Part shown: one piece after another, positions 54,380 to 64,000 of the stretch
Layout of the letters: each line of letters opens with the position of its first letter
Numbering within the stretch: the first letter of the stretch is position 1
Assembly: GCF_008831285.2 (NCBI RefSeq)
Contig: NC_045149.1
Span: 19,545,035-19,609,034, forward strand
Source of the DNA: Nymphaea colorata
Taxonomy: Eukaryota > Streptophyta > Magnoliopsida > Nymphaeales > Nymphaeaceae
Reading direction: 5' to 3'
Length of the DNA stretch: 64,000 bases
Translations under genes and position numbers: made by a program
Notes under the pieces: model-generated
Told to the model about the DNA's origin: nothing
Database searches by the model: none
The model's input: the letters and a program-made list of their open reading frames with translations, nothing else

Positions 54380-55620
54380 TTTGTTGGCAATCTAACTCAT
54401 AATGCATTTCTTTTAGAAAATGCAATGTGGTCTTCTCTGATGTATTTTGGCATAAGTTAAATAAAGTGTCGAGTTCACTTCTAATGATTGTCTAGTAGCT
54501 TAGTTGCATGCTGCATCTTTATTTTTTTCATTTATGTCAAATTCTGAAGCTGCATTCGAGTAATCCGTCAGTTCTCTATTAATGTATCATTCAGTTGGCC
54601 ATGATTATAATGAAAACAGAATTTTTGATACAAATTCAAATTACTTATCTGTCATGGGTGTCAGCAGAACGTTTGGTAAGTGGCAGGTTCCTTAAATTAT
54701 CGCTAACACCACCCAACCTGTACTACATGCAAGCTGTCCCACTTCTATCATGTACTTGGTTTTCTATTCAATAATTCCTTAGAAACCTGCTAACCTTGTA
54801 TCATCTCTCGTAGTTGAGTGATTTGGATGAACCATTTGTAAGTGAAAGTTGTCATTGATCCAATGTACATCAGCAGCTTATCTTGATTTTTGTGTGACTA
54901 GATCATGTCATCAATGACACAGCATTCTTAAAGAGATCTTAGAGTCTACTTACTATCCATCTCAAGGATAGGCAGTCACTAGTATGGGAAAACTATGAAT
55001 TTTTTGTTGGGCCTCCCCGCCTAAACGTTTGAAATTAGTGTGAGGGTGTAAGAACTAACATCTATTTGAAGTTATGATTTGGCAACGACATTTATACATA
55101 GTTGGTTTTCATTTAGATTGGATTGAGGGCCTGATACAGTGCTCAGCACATTGTGCACTTTAGGCATAGTCAATTCTCTTTCCATGCCGCTGCCAACCGG
55201 CATCAGTCATGCCTAAGGCCATCGTTTCTCATGATTCGCTGCAAGTTTATGTGACCTACAAGGCTGGTTAGACGCATGAAAGGAATGAAACTGTTTGATC
55301 GTTTTAGAACCAGTCACTGAAATAGCATGAACCTTTTCATCAAGCTTGTTTGCGAGTTTGTAACTATTCAAAGAAACCATCAAGAGAATGAAAGAGATTA
55401 GCGAGTAACTGAATTTACCAGCCAGAATCGAAAAACAAACAAATATCAACCACTGGTAGTGCAGATGGACTTGCAATCAATACGCAGAATCACCATCATC
55501 ATCATAATCATCAAAGGAATTGACCCAAGGCAAGTAATGGAAACCGACCGAACGTAACGAATTTTATAGAACATGCTATATGAAGAAAGGGTACATAATA
55601 ATGACGAGAGACGAGGACAT
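54380..55620. other. Region between PANC and TAXIMIN genes
   Basis: Convergent 3' ends face each other here. The sequence is PANC 3'UTR and downstream, then the 3' flank of the minus-strand TAXIMIN gene. No further gene is seen. Confidence 0.5.
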
Positions 55621-55630
55621 GGTGGTGGTG

Positions 55631-55927
55631 TCAACAAGGAATCAGATCGATGAAGAACCGAATGACATTGAGGGGGATCTTTAAGAGATGAACTGCAAGG
55701 CTGGCCAACCAGGCAAAGCATGCGCAGCATGGACATAAACAACTAATCGCCGTCCTGTAACCAAATCATTTAGACACATACAAAAAATATGAATATGATA
55801 GGGGGAGAGAGAGAAAGAAAGAGGCTCACCCAATTATCCAAACGACGGCCCCGACCAGTGCAAGAAGCAACGACAGGAATGCGAAGGGCAAACCGATCAA
55901 GAAACCGAGAGGCCTGCACTCAACCAT
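55631..55927 (-). CDS. TAXIMIN-type cysteine-rich signalling peptide
   Basis: Two exons, 55927-55830 and 55754-55631, with a GT-AG intron of 75 bases; 73 residues. It begins [20 protein letters not shown] and continues with a hydrophobic span to about residue 33 (signal anchor). A cysteine cluster at 38-45 ([10 protein letters not shown]) follows, then a second hydrophobic/amphipathic part ending [10 protein letters not shown]. Start, Cys pattern, length and terminal IPC fit the small conserved plant TAXIMIN peptides, which influence growth and organ separation in Arabidopsis and secondary metabolism in yew; that role is family knowledge, not shown here. The 5' side on the minus strand is a GA-rich run (CT in the plus strand, 55929-56019), probably the 5'UTR. 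Confidence 0.88.
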
Positions 55928-55928
55928 T

Positions 55929-55973
55929 CTCTCTCTCTCTCTCTCTTCACCTTGTGCAGTTTTCTCGCTAACG

Positions 55974-56009
<36 letters not shown>

Positions 56010-56019
56010 TCTCTCTCTC
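55929..56019. repeat. (CT)n tracts in the TAXIMIN 5' region
   Basis: Two CT blocks (about 55928-55946 and 55976-56019) separated by 30 bases. On the transcribed strand they read as GA repeats, immediately upstream of the ATG. Confidence 0.9.
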
Positions 56020-57390
56020 TTATTTGGTTGAATAGAAAGAGTGGCAAGTTCGAACTTGGTGATGCTTTCCAAACTTGGGCTGCTGATAATTGGCCTCCAC
56101 AAATTGGAAGCTTAAAATGTCCCGTCTGACCCACGTCAAAGTTGGTCGATGCTGTGAAACTAGCGACTGACTCAGGTTAGCCCAGGTTATACTTGCGTTG
56201 AAGCAAACCATCTTTAATTTTCTGAGCCTTTTTTCTTTCAAGAAGGGTAGGCTTGGTTTAGCCTAGATTCCTTCCTGATCCGGTGGACACACTTCATTTC
56301 TTATACATGGAATGCCAATCCAAAGGTTTTCATCTTTACACCTTTTCAGGATTCCACAGCTAAAAAAGCAAGGTGCTTTTCAGTAATAAAAGCAATACAA
56401 ATTACCAAAATCATGCAGAATCTCTATGCATTTGGAAGGAACATCTCAAGAACTTCTGCCTTAGCACTACAACCATCAAAATCATGCAGAAGCTCTATGC
56501 ATTTGGCAGCTACATCACCACAACTTCTGCCTTCAAAAGAATGCATTTCTCCATTCTACAGTCGCATCCATATGGATGATTAAATCTGGTTACGGAGATA
56601 GCAGCAGAATCTCCATTCATCAAGTTGAATGAAATTTAAGAGAGGGAGAAGAAACGAAGGAAAAAAGATGTTCTCCAAAATGTCTTATGGGGCTCCACGA
56701 AATTTCTTTATGTTCAATCTTCGAATGCGATCCCTGAAGGCAAGGGAAATACCCAGCCCTTGTGGCTGGAGACAAGAAATGAAAGGGCAAGAACAGAAGG
56801 CCCTGATGAGAAATTTGGAAGAATCGCATATCCGATGGCTGCCGGCTATGGAGCTTTTGCATCGTTGATGGTGCCAATTGGATGACGGTATAACAACTAT
56901 TTTCAAAAAGAACCATAAGCAAAATAAAAGATCGGGAATCCGCAATCGAGATGATGAAAAAACCGATGTTAGATATACGGGTAAATGCCAATGATATGTA
57001 TCTCCAATGGTAATCATATCAGTTTGGAGTTTGATCCTATAGCTATAATAATGTCGATAAAGGCTCAATTCTTACAGCGCGGCCGTAAGAAAGAAGTACA
57101 ATTCGCAGGATAAAACAACCCACCTTTTCCAACCGCCTAGTACTGGTTAGTGGATACTGGTGAACCACCGTGCCACCATGAGACTGCCTATTACCGTCGC
57201 CCTAGCAGGTGACCCTCTCCCTCTCTCTCTCTCTCCCACACACACAGAAAAACACAGGCAGACACAATATTTGCAAGCATTAAACAAATCTATTGAAGTA
57301 GGAAAAATTCGTCCATCCAAAATATACACAGGCAAAACAGAAAAGCAGTCTCTTACAACAGATCAGCGAAAATATCATCCCATGTACCTT
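56020..57390. other. Region between the TAXIMIN and VAMP genes
   Basis: Holds the TAXIMIN promoter and the VAMP 3' flank. A 71-bp tandem duplication is at 56406-56546, and a CT tract near 57213-57237. No gene was recognised. Confidence 0.5.
56406..56546. repeat. 71-bp tandem duplication
   Basis: CAAAATCATGCAGAAT/GCTCTATGCATTTGG, ACATC and AACTTCTGCCTT occur from 56406 and again from 56477, diverged in the middle. Confidence 0.85.
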
Positions 57391-57401
57391 TTCATCAAAA
57401 C

Positions 57402-59527
57402 TCATGTACACTTGAACCCATGACAGACAGACAAGACAATGATGAGAATCAAGGCAATGATGATACCCAAAACAATCAGTTTGATCTTCATGTTCTGGAA
57501 CCACATCTTCCTTCGCATCTTTGTCCCTTGTGATCGGAAATCCTGAGCCTGCATCCACAAAGTAATCGAATATTTTGAATTTCCTAGACAGGGTCAGCGG
57601 GACACCAGAGACCGAATTTATAAACTGTTTTAAGGAAATAACGGCTGACACATACATGAAATGAATGCATAAACAAAAGAAAGGTGCTTTTAAGTTGCGT
57701 GCTACAAAAACCTGCGAGCGAAGGTCTTCAGTTTTGTCCACAAGAAGTTCTATCTTCTGACCACGGTCAAGAACCTGTATATAGAAGGAACACGAGGAAC
57801 CCATTAGTTCTAATTGTTCCACCAGAAGGACACCATCAGCAATTGCAAGGTAGACAGCTGAAATTTGTCCAGCCAGTTCAACGTGCCTATTTGGTCATAC
57901 CATTTGGTCGATGACAAGGTAAAAGGCCTTTAAAGAAACGAAAATAAAAAATGAACCCAAGACAACGATAACAGATCCCATCAAAATCTTTCCAAATTCG
58001 GTGGCCATTCATAGATGTTAAGATACCTTCTCAATGTTTTCCATCATCACTCCTTTCACTTCTGAAACTTGATCCTTTATTTTCGCAAGCTTGCTTACTT
58101 CATCTGCATGATCTACACAGTACTGCATGTGCTCCTTCAGTTTGGGCCTGCAGCATAAGAATTTTAGGAAACCAAATAGATTTTTCATTCAGCAAAAGAC
58201 TGTTCTATTGTTTAAGCATTAGTTACCCAAATTCCCTGTTAAGGCTGTGTGCAACAGCTGTAGCAGCTTTCCCACCACTGTATCTCTTGATAAAGTCATC
58301 CTTTACACGTTCAAGAAAAGCAACAGGCACTTGTCGTCCAACAGACTCAACTGCAACTACACAGAAGGCTGCAGTATCCAGCAAGGAGACAAAGTATCAA
58401 CAATCAACAAAAGAGCAAATTCAAAACCAAAAACAAAAAAAGACATTCGGACAAAAGCCTTCAGAGGCAGCAACTTCTTGAGATGATCTTTATGAAATTA
58501 ACCACACAACTACTCCTTGAGCAATCCTATCAAATTAGGGCAAGAGCCACAGCCTTGACCAAATGAAACTAAAATGAATTCCTCCCTGTGTGAGGCCATC
58601 CAACAAAATCACTTGCAATGCATTCTCCACTAAGCTTCCCCTGATAATTTATGTACTCCAAAGAATGAACAGTATTATAATTAATAAAAGAGACATTTGA
58701 TCAATCTCCTAAATTAAAAAGGGAAACCTTATTTATCCTTAAACATGTAATGAGAAGAAATTTTTAATCCACACTTTTTGCTCTTCTTATAACCAGTTAT
58801 CTACCCTGGCATGTGACTGTCTGATCAAAGTCAAAGGCCTCAGATTTTGTTGAAGATGCGATAAAGTGAATGTGTTTGACCAGCAGTGCAACCTTAATCA
58901 TGTTTGCACACACCGAAAGCATGAGGCAGGACTAGGCAGTGGAATTCCAAAACATTTCTCTTACGCACCTAGGTTTCCCAGCCTACTAAAAAAAAGATAG
59001 CACTTAGGTGCACTTTGACTACTAAGCATGCACCTTGGGTCACTGTGCTCTAAGTTGCAATTATCAGGTATCCTGGATTAGGATCAAATGACCTATGTAT
59101 ATGAGAATAACAGATACTGCAAGTTACTTAACTCTCAATTGACACTCTTTCTTGGAAAACATGCTTCCAAAACAAAAAGTTTTGGCTTCAATTGCACCAA
59201 TTGTAGTGTATAACAAGACAAGAGCAGCAAGTAGGAGACCATGATCAACCAACTAAGTTCTCAAGTGGACACGTGCATTACGAAGGCCAGCAGCCATGGC
59301 CTTAAACATTATGCTTACTGACAGCCACAGCTATGCCTGGGAACAACCTCAAGTTCTAAAATGGTTATGAAGCTCCAAACCTACACTATTCAGACGCAAG
59401 GGAAATTACACTCCACTGCTTCCAACAGATATATTTTCATAACAGTAAGGGTAATATTTATGAATTTCTTTTCAAAATATTTCCTGGAATCCTGAGACCA
59501 CCAAAGCCAGGTATAACCACATGTCAC

Positions 59528-59572
<45 letters not shown>

Positions 59573-61466
59573 ATTTATATATAAGTAGTTTTATTTGGCT
59601 ATATGTTTAAACTTTTTCTTATCAAGGTTACCTTGGATCGATATATCAATGAAAACATTTTTCAGAACGGTCAAAACTCATTTGACGTCATGTCGGGCTG
59701 CACCAGCACCCACACCGATGCGGGTGTGCACCCATGTGACTTAGGACTTAAAAGACCACAAAAGAACCTCTATAAGAACCAAGCTACTGAACATTGGGTT
59801 TGATAATCCACAGTCACTATTCAATGTTCAAAACATCCAAAACAAAGCAGACACATATACATAATTTAATCAAGCAATGCAGCTAACCAAGAAAGAGAAA
59901 CCAAATTTCTCATTAAAAAAATAACAACAACAACAACAAAAAACAGCAAAGGTCCAACTTTGAGTTGGTGGAAATTAACCAAAATATCCAGTGCCACAAT
60001 CGTAGGGGAATTATTTAAGATTCAAGAACATGGCCAGCTGTATTGGGAACCGCTATCAAGATTAATTATCGAGCTGGACCTTGCTGTCAGGCATAATCCA
60101 ACTTCTTCATAGTGAATCCTGCAGTCTTAGAAGGTAAAGTGACTTGTGCAATGTTCACTACTGTGACTCATCCAATGTCTAAGGGGTAAAGTGACCATTT
60201 CAATGTTTACTACTGGGAATGGCTTGAGACCTCATAATCCAGAATACGTGGTCCTTGTCAGTCTAGAGAAGACAATTATGAGTCACCAGGCTCAAACATT
60301 AGTAATCATAAGGTGGCATGTCCTATGAAGAACCATTTGCAAATTCTATTAAAACCCAAAACCAAGTGGATAACCTTGCTACACAACTCAACCCCAGGTG
60401 AACAAACCAAAAAGGCCGATATTGACAACATGCTAAAGATTAAAAAACGGTACATCTAGCAAGATAGCAAGACAGAGAAGACATCACTAATAAATCAACT
60501 ACACACACATTTTCTGTGCATTTATCATCACATTCCATACGGTCATATGATCATATCCCATATGACTATCAACTATTATGGTAATTCATCAACTAATTAT
60601 ATGATGCAACTTTGCTTTGTACTACGAAAAGGAGTCATTATAGAGATTCTGTGTATCATGAAATCCTCTGAATATGAAACTTTGATTGCATAGAACTTCA
60701 ACTGAAAAGCTATTCTGCATAGCAAGCATTCCATATCTACAACGGAATAGTAGAACAGTAAGGCAAAGAACCCTCCAATGATCCATTCATCTGGTTGGGC
60801 AGGTCTTCACCAACTCGCTAGTGTTTCCATAGTAAGCAGTATCAGCGAGCCCACTTTGACTAGAAGGCAGTGACAGTAGCCTTTTCCTTTATCTAAGGAA
60901 ATGTTTTAGAAGATTTTCTTCAAAGATACAGAAAACCTTATCAACCATAAGCACAAGGAGAGCGATATTAATTTGAACTCAACAATATCAACAAAAAAAT
61001 AAACCGATCTTTCGCCCCCCTTTTAAAACCAAACTCTAAGCACTCGACACGACGGTTTCTCCTGATCCCCCCGACCACCAAATCCAATCATAACATCCAC
61101 AAAACTTCTCTAAACCCTAACCAATTCCAAAACCCTACAGATCTCTACTCCAACTAAAACCGAAAAAAAATGCAGGCAGGAAGCAATCCACACTAATCAA
61201 AATCAAAATCCACAAAGAGGAGAAGTCTAACAAGAGCATAAACAGCACCAAAAGAGATGGAGACCGGGAAACATACTGAATCCATCCTCCACGAGATAAT
61301 TGAAAGTGTGGTTGTCGCACGTGTAGGTGAACCTATTGTTGGAGGATGGCAGCTTCTGGAGGCATTGGGAGGCGATGGCCGTGAAATTTCCGCTGAACTC
61401 CGTAAATTCCGCGAGGATGACGGTCCCCCGAGCTACAAAGCTGTAGATGAGAGACTGCTGACCCAT
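57402..61466 (-). CDS. VAMP72: R-SNARE, VAMP72 family (synaptobrevin/longin)
   Basis: Five exons on the minus strand: 61466-61277, 58368-58227, 58147-58027, 57774-57712, 57548-57402; 220 residues, all GT-AG. The start is the ATG giving [14 protein letters not shown], the typical VAMP72 start. Longin domain residues 1 to about 120 ([40 protein letters not shown]). SNARE motif about 128-187 ([20 protein letters not shown]..., [20 protein letters not shown]), with the zero-layer arginine R155 in [17 protein letters not shown] basic juxtamembrane [13 protein letters not shown], then a transmembrane segment about 195-214 and the tail HGFKCT. It would serve as vesicle SNARE in secretion to the plasma membrane, by family knowledge. 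Intron 1 is 2.9 kb and includes an AT microsatellite. A telo-box-like AAACCCTAA lies in intron 1 near exon 1 (about 61112). Confidence 0.95.
59530..59570. repeat. (AT)n microsatellite in VAMP intron 1
   Basis: About 40 bases of TA repeats, followed by further AT-rich sequence. Confidence 0.95.
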
Positions 61467-61479
61467 CTCTCCCACAGAA

Positions 61480-64000
61480 TCGATGATCTAGAAATGGAAG
61501 AGGGAAAGAAGAGAAATCCCCTAAATAGTCTCCGAGAGAGAGAGAAACTCGGGGATCTTTCCCTTCCTCCCCTTCTTCCTCTTCTCGCTTTCTTCCCCTC
61601 GACGGAAAGGGCGAGCAGTCGAGAGGTTGCACTTGCACTTGCGGAGGGAAAAAGCAAAACCGGGAAAAGAAGGCCAGAGTTCGCTGTTAGTCGTTGAGAT
61701 GGTCGGAACTAAATTACCTTAAAGCCCTTTTGATCTCCCGGGTTCGGTTGGCGCCTCCAAGATTCGGAAGGCCGAGAAACGGGTCCCAGTTGTTCAGATC
61801 TCCGACCCGAATCTGGTTTTTTCTTTTTCCAAGCCCGTTTGTCCTTGTACATAAAATGAGATGGATACAAACATTTCATATCCATATTATGACCTGCCAC
61901 ATTTATATCAGAGTCATTATATGGCTCAGCTGGTAAGCAACGGCGTAGCGTCAATTTTGTGTAGTGGCGTAACCACATGGTGGCTGGTGTAAACAAGACG
62001 TAGTCACATGGTGGTTGGTGTGGGCAGTTGCCCACACCAATCTCAAAATTAGTTTAATGTATATGTTAATGTTTTGATATATTTGATTATTATATAAGTA
62101 AATGTCTTAAAAAAAATTATAGATATTAAATGAGTGTCACCACAAAAAAATATATATATATATAGCTCGGCTAGTTATTCCTTGCACAAGTCAAACTAGT
62201 TGAGGAAAAGGGTTCGATGAAGAGTAGTTTAGAGTTGACCAGGTTTGGATTATTAGCCCTGAGACATCCACTTTAGTTGGAAAATCAGCCAGGTCCAGTA
62301 CTTGGATCTGGACCAGGATCCAGTTAGGAAAATCCCTTGTGATCCAGGAATTACCGGATCCAATGCAAACGAGTCCTGGATTTTAAAGTCCGAACCGAAC
62401 CAGCGAAATGACAGGATCAAGGCAAGGGGGAGCGTCCCGACCAGGGACAGAAGGAGGAAATGGTAATTTCAGTTGATGGGGGGCCAGCTTGCAGGTCCCG
62501 GTTCGAGAAGCAGAAACGCCTCGGACTTGAGTTTAATCTTTTTCTCCCTTAGCGAATTTACTAAAAAGCCCTCGAGTGGCCACTCCCCGGTTTTTATGCC
62601 GTTCCAGATTCTACCCGACTTAATTATTCATTAATATATTAAAATATTTTAGTAAATAGGTACCGATGTTGACAACACTCGATCTTTAACCCACCTTTGA
62701 CCGGACTCTGTGCGTTTGACTCGGTCCATGACCATCCCCAGAAGGTCGTTGACCTTGGCTCGGTCGACAAAAATACGAGGGCAGTGTCCTCATTTCTAGA
62801 AATTTTGTGGTAGTTCGGACCGAGCTTATGGTAGTTCGAAATTTTGGGTTGAGGGTACTAATTAAACAAATCGAGCTTACATCTTATATTTAAAAGTTAA
62901 ATGTTTCAAATTAATTTCATATATATATATATATATATATAACAATATTTTTTTGAAAAGACAAGTTACGTTTGCAGAATAATTCAATTATTTGAAACAA
63001 ATCGCAGCTCAGCTCGAGACTCACTCATCTAAACGACCCAAGCTTAGACAAGACCAGGAAAAGCCAGGCCTATTAATTGTTCAAAAGGAGAAGGGTAAAT
63101 TGGTAATTAGTCATATGGGGGAGACAGGGCTACTGACATTCTTATTCTTCAAGCTTTTTTTTTTTTTTTTTTTTTTATTGGTGGGTTGGTTTTGCTTTAT
63201 TCTCCCCATAGGGGTCCACAGACAATTGGCAAATCCAATCTTGCCTTTTTCTATCTCACGAATTTAAATTTTTATTAGTTTAACCATGGTTAGTATATTG
63301 CCATGGTTGGTAGTTCACTACAATTATTTAATCATGTAGTCAAATTTTTATTTATCTCCCTCTTCAAGGATAAATACATGATCAATGGCTCACAAAACAG
63401 GGATGGTTACCCAAAAAAAATATATTTTTTCCTTCATTGTTTGATGACCTAATTTATAGGAATATTTTTTTTTTATGAATAAGAAAACAAATTTTTTGAA
63501 GTTTTTTCTTGTAGTGGATGCAAATAAATAGACTGTGAAACAGTCTCAACCACCTTGGTCCAATGGATTCCGTCACTATATCTATATTTAAAAGTTAAAA
63601 ATGATAAAATAAAATAATGGTGATAACAGGCTGATGTAGATTTGAAAAGTTGAGTTTCAATATGCCAACAAGTTGCCTTGGACTGGAATTTGAATTCGGA
63701 TTCATATTAAGATTTACTGTCAAACCGGTGCTCATTTTGGTTTAGATTTCCAACTTTAGATTCATACACAGTGATTGGTAGATCAGATGTCTTGTGTCAT
63801 CTCATCCACTTTAAAACAATTAAGTTTCATGTAGTTTTTTACTTAATATAAGCTAAATTCCCGATGTTTATGAACTATGGATCACATGCTGGATCTAATC
63901 AAATCCACCGAATTCACAAAAATCGTGATTTGGGTCTCGTGATTATGATCTAAAACAAAATCAATGATTCATCATGCGCCTCGTCTTCGTGATTTTAAGA
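61480..64000. other. Region upstream of the VAMP gene to the window end
   Basis: The first few hundred bases are the VAMP 5'UTR and promoter (CT/GA-rich). After that the sequence is intergenic: family A copy 2 (61962-62174), an AT tract (about 62918-62940), a T run (about 63156-63177), and AT-rich decayed sequence. No gene is seen, though one could begin beyond the window end. Confidence 0.5.
61962..62174. repeat. Repeat family A, copy 2
   Basis: It starts GTAGTGGCGTAACCACATGG, has core GTGTGGGCAGTTGCCCACACC, then AATTAGTTTAATGTATATGT and GATATATTTGATTATTAT, almost identical to copy 1 at 534-703. It ends AGCTCGGCTAG. The left end is partly duplicated (TGGCGTAACCACATGGTGGC / CGTAGTCACATGGTGGTTGG). 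Confidence 0.55.

Noticed and set aside
1-64000. tRNA genes, CRISPR arrays, organelle-derived insertions
   Set aside because: I looked for tRNA B-box patterns, regular short repeats with spacers and chloroplast or mitochondrial gene pieces and recognised none. Tandem repeats present are microsatellites or minisatellites.

Overview
This is a 64 kb piece of a plant nuclear chromosome, almost certainly from an angiosperm. The evidence is spliced genes with plant-specific architecture, plant U2 and U5 snRNA genes, glycine-rich cell-wall protein genes, a TAXIMIN peptide gene, FAR1 and LINE relics, and abundant AT microsatellites between genes. I cannot name the species from sequence alone. Bacterial-style signals such as operons, ribosome binding sites and CRISPR are absent, as expected.

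Layout. 0-3.1 kb: AT-rich intergenic sequence with degenerate repeats. 3.1-4.2 kb: a U2 snRNA gene followed 0.7 kb downstream by a U5 snRNA gene in the same direction. Both have the same upstream element, a TATA-like box and a plant 3' box. 7.5-25.3 kb: a cluster of five secreted structural-protein genes. Three are paralogous glycine-rich genes (GRP-A, GRP-B, GRP-C) with a conserved proximal promoter block. The fourth is a Cys-containing glycine-rich gene on the minus strand, and the fifth a proline-rich/glycine-rich hybrid. A frameshifted FAR1-domain relic lies between GRP-A and GRP-B. 27.2-31.9 kb: an eight-exon Alba-domain RNA/DNA-binding protein with an RGG tail, containing a GC-AG intron and two telo-box-like motifs near the start. 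38.9-43.2 kb: a four-exon TPR gene of the SDI/MS5 family. 44.4-45.5 kb: a decayed LINE reverse-transcriptase relic. 51.5-54.4 kb: pantothenate synthetase (PANC), four exons. 55.6-55.9 kb (minus): a two-exon TAXIMIN-type cysteine-rich peptide. 57.4-61.5 kb (minus): a five-exon VAMP72-type R-SNARE. The remainder is intergenic repeat-rich DNA.

The genes do not form a pathway. The visible functional groupings are the snRNA pair (two spliceosomal RNAs with common promoter signals) and the cell-wall protein cluster (tandem copies with shared promoter and 3'UTR blocks). For the five spliced protein genes I reconstructed exon junctions by hand; all close into complete reading frames of 275, 314, 314, 73 and 220 residues. 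Recurrent short repeats (a hAT-like MITE-type family with six copies, a second family with three, and an AT-rich family with three) account for part of the intergenic space. I found no convincing previously undescribed system. The most interesting items are the snRNA pair with its variant upstream element, the promoter-conserved GRP triplet, and the GC-AG intron.
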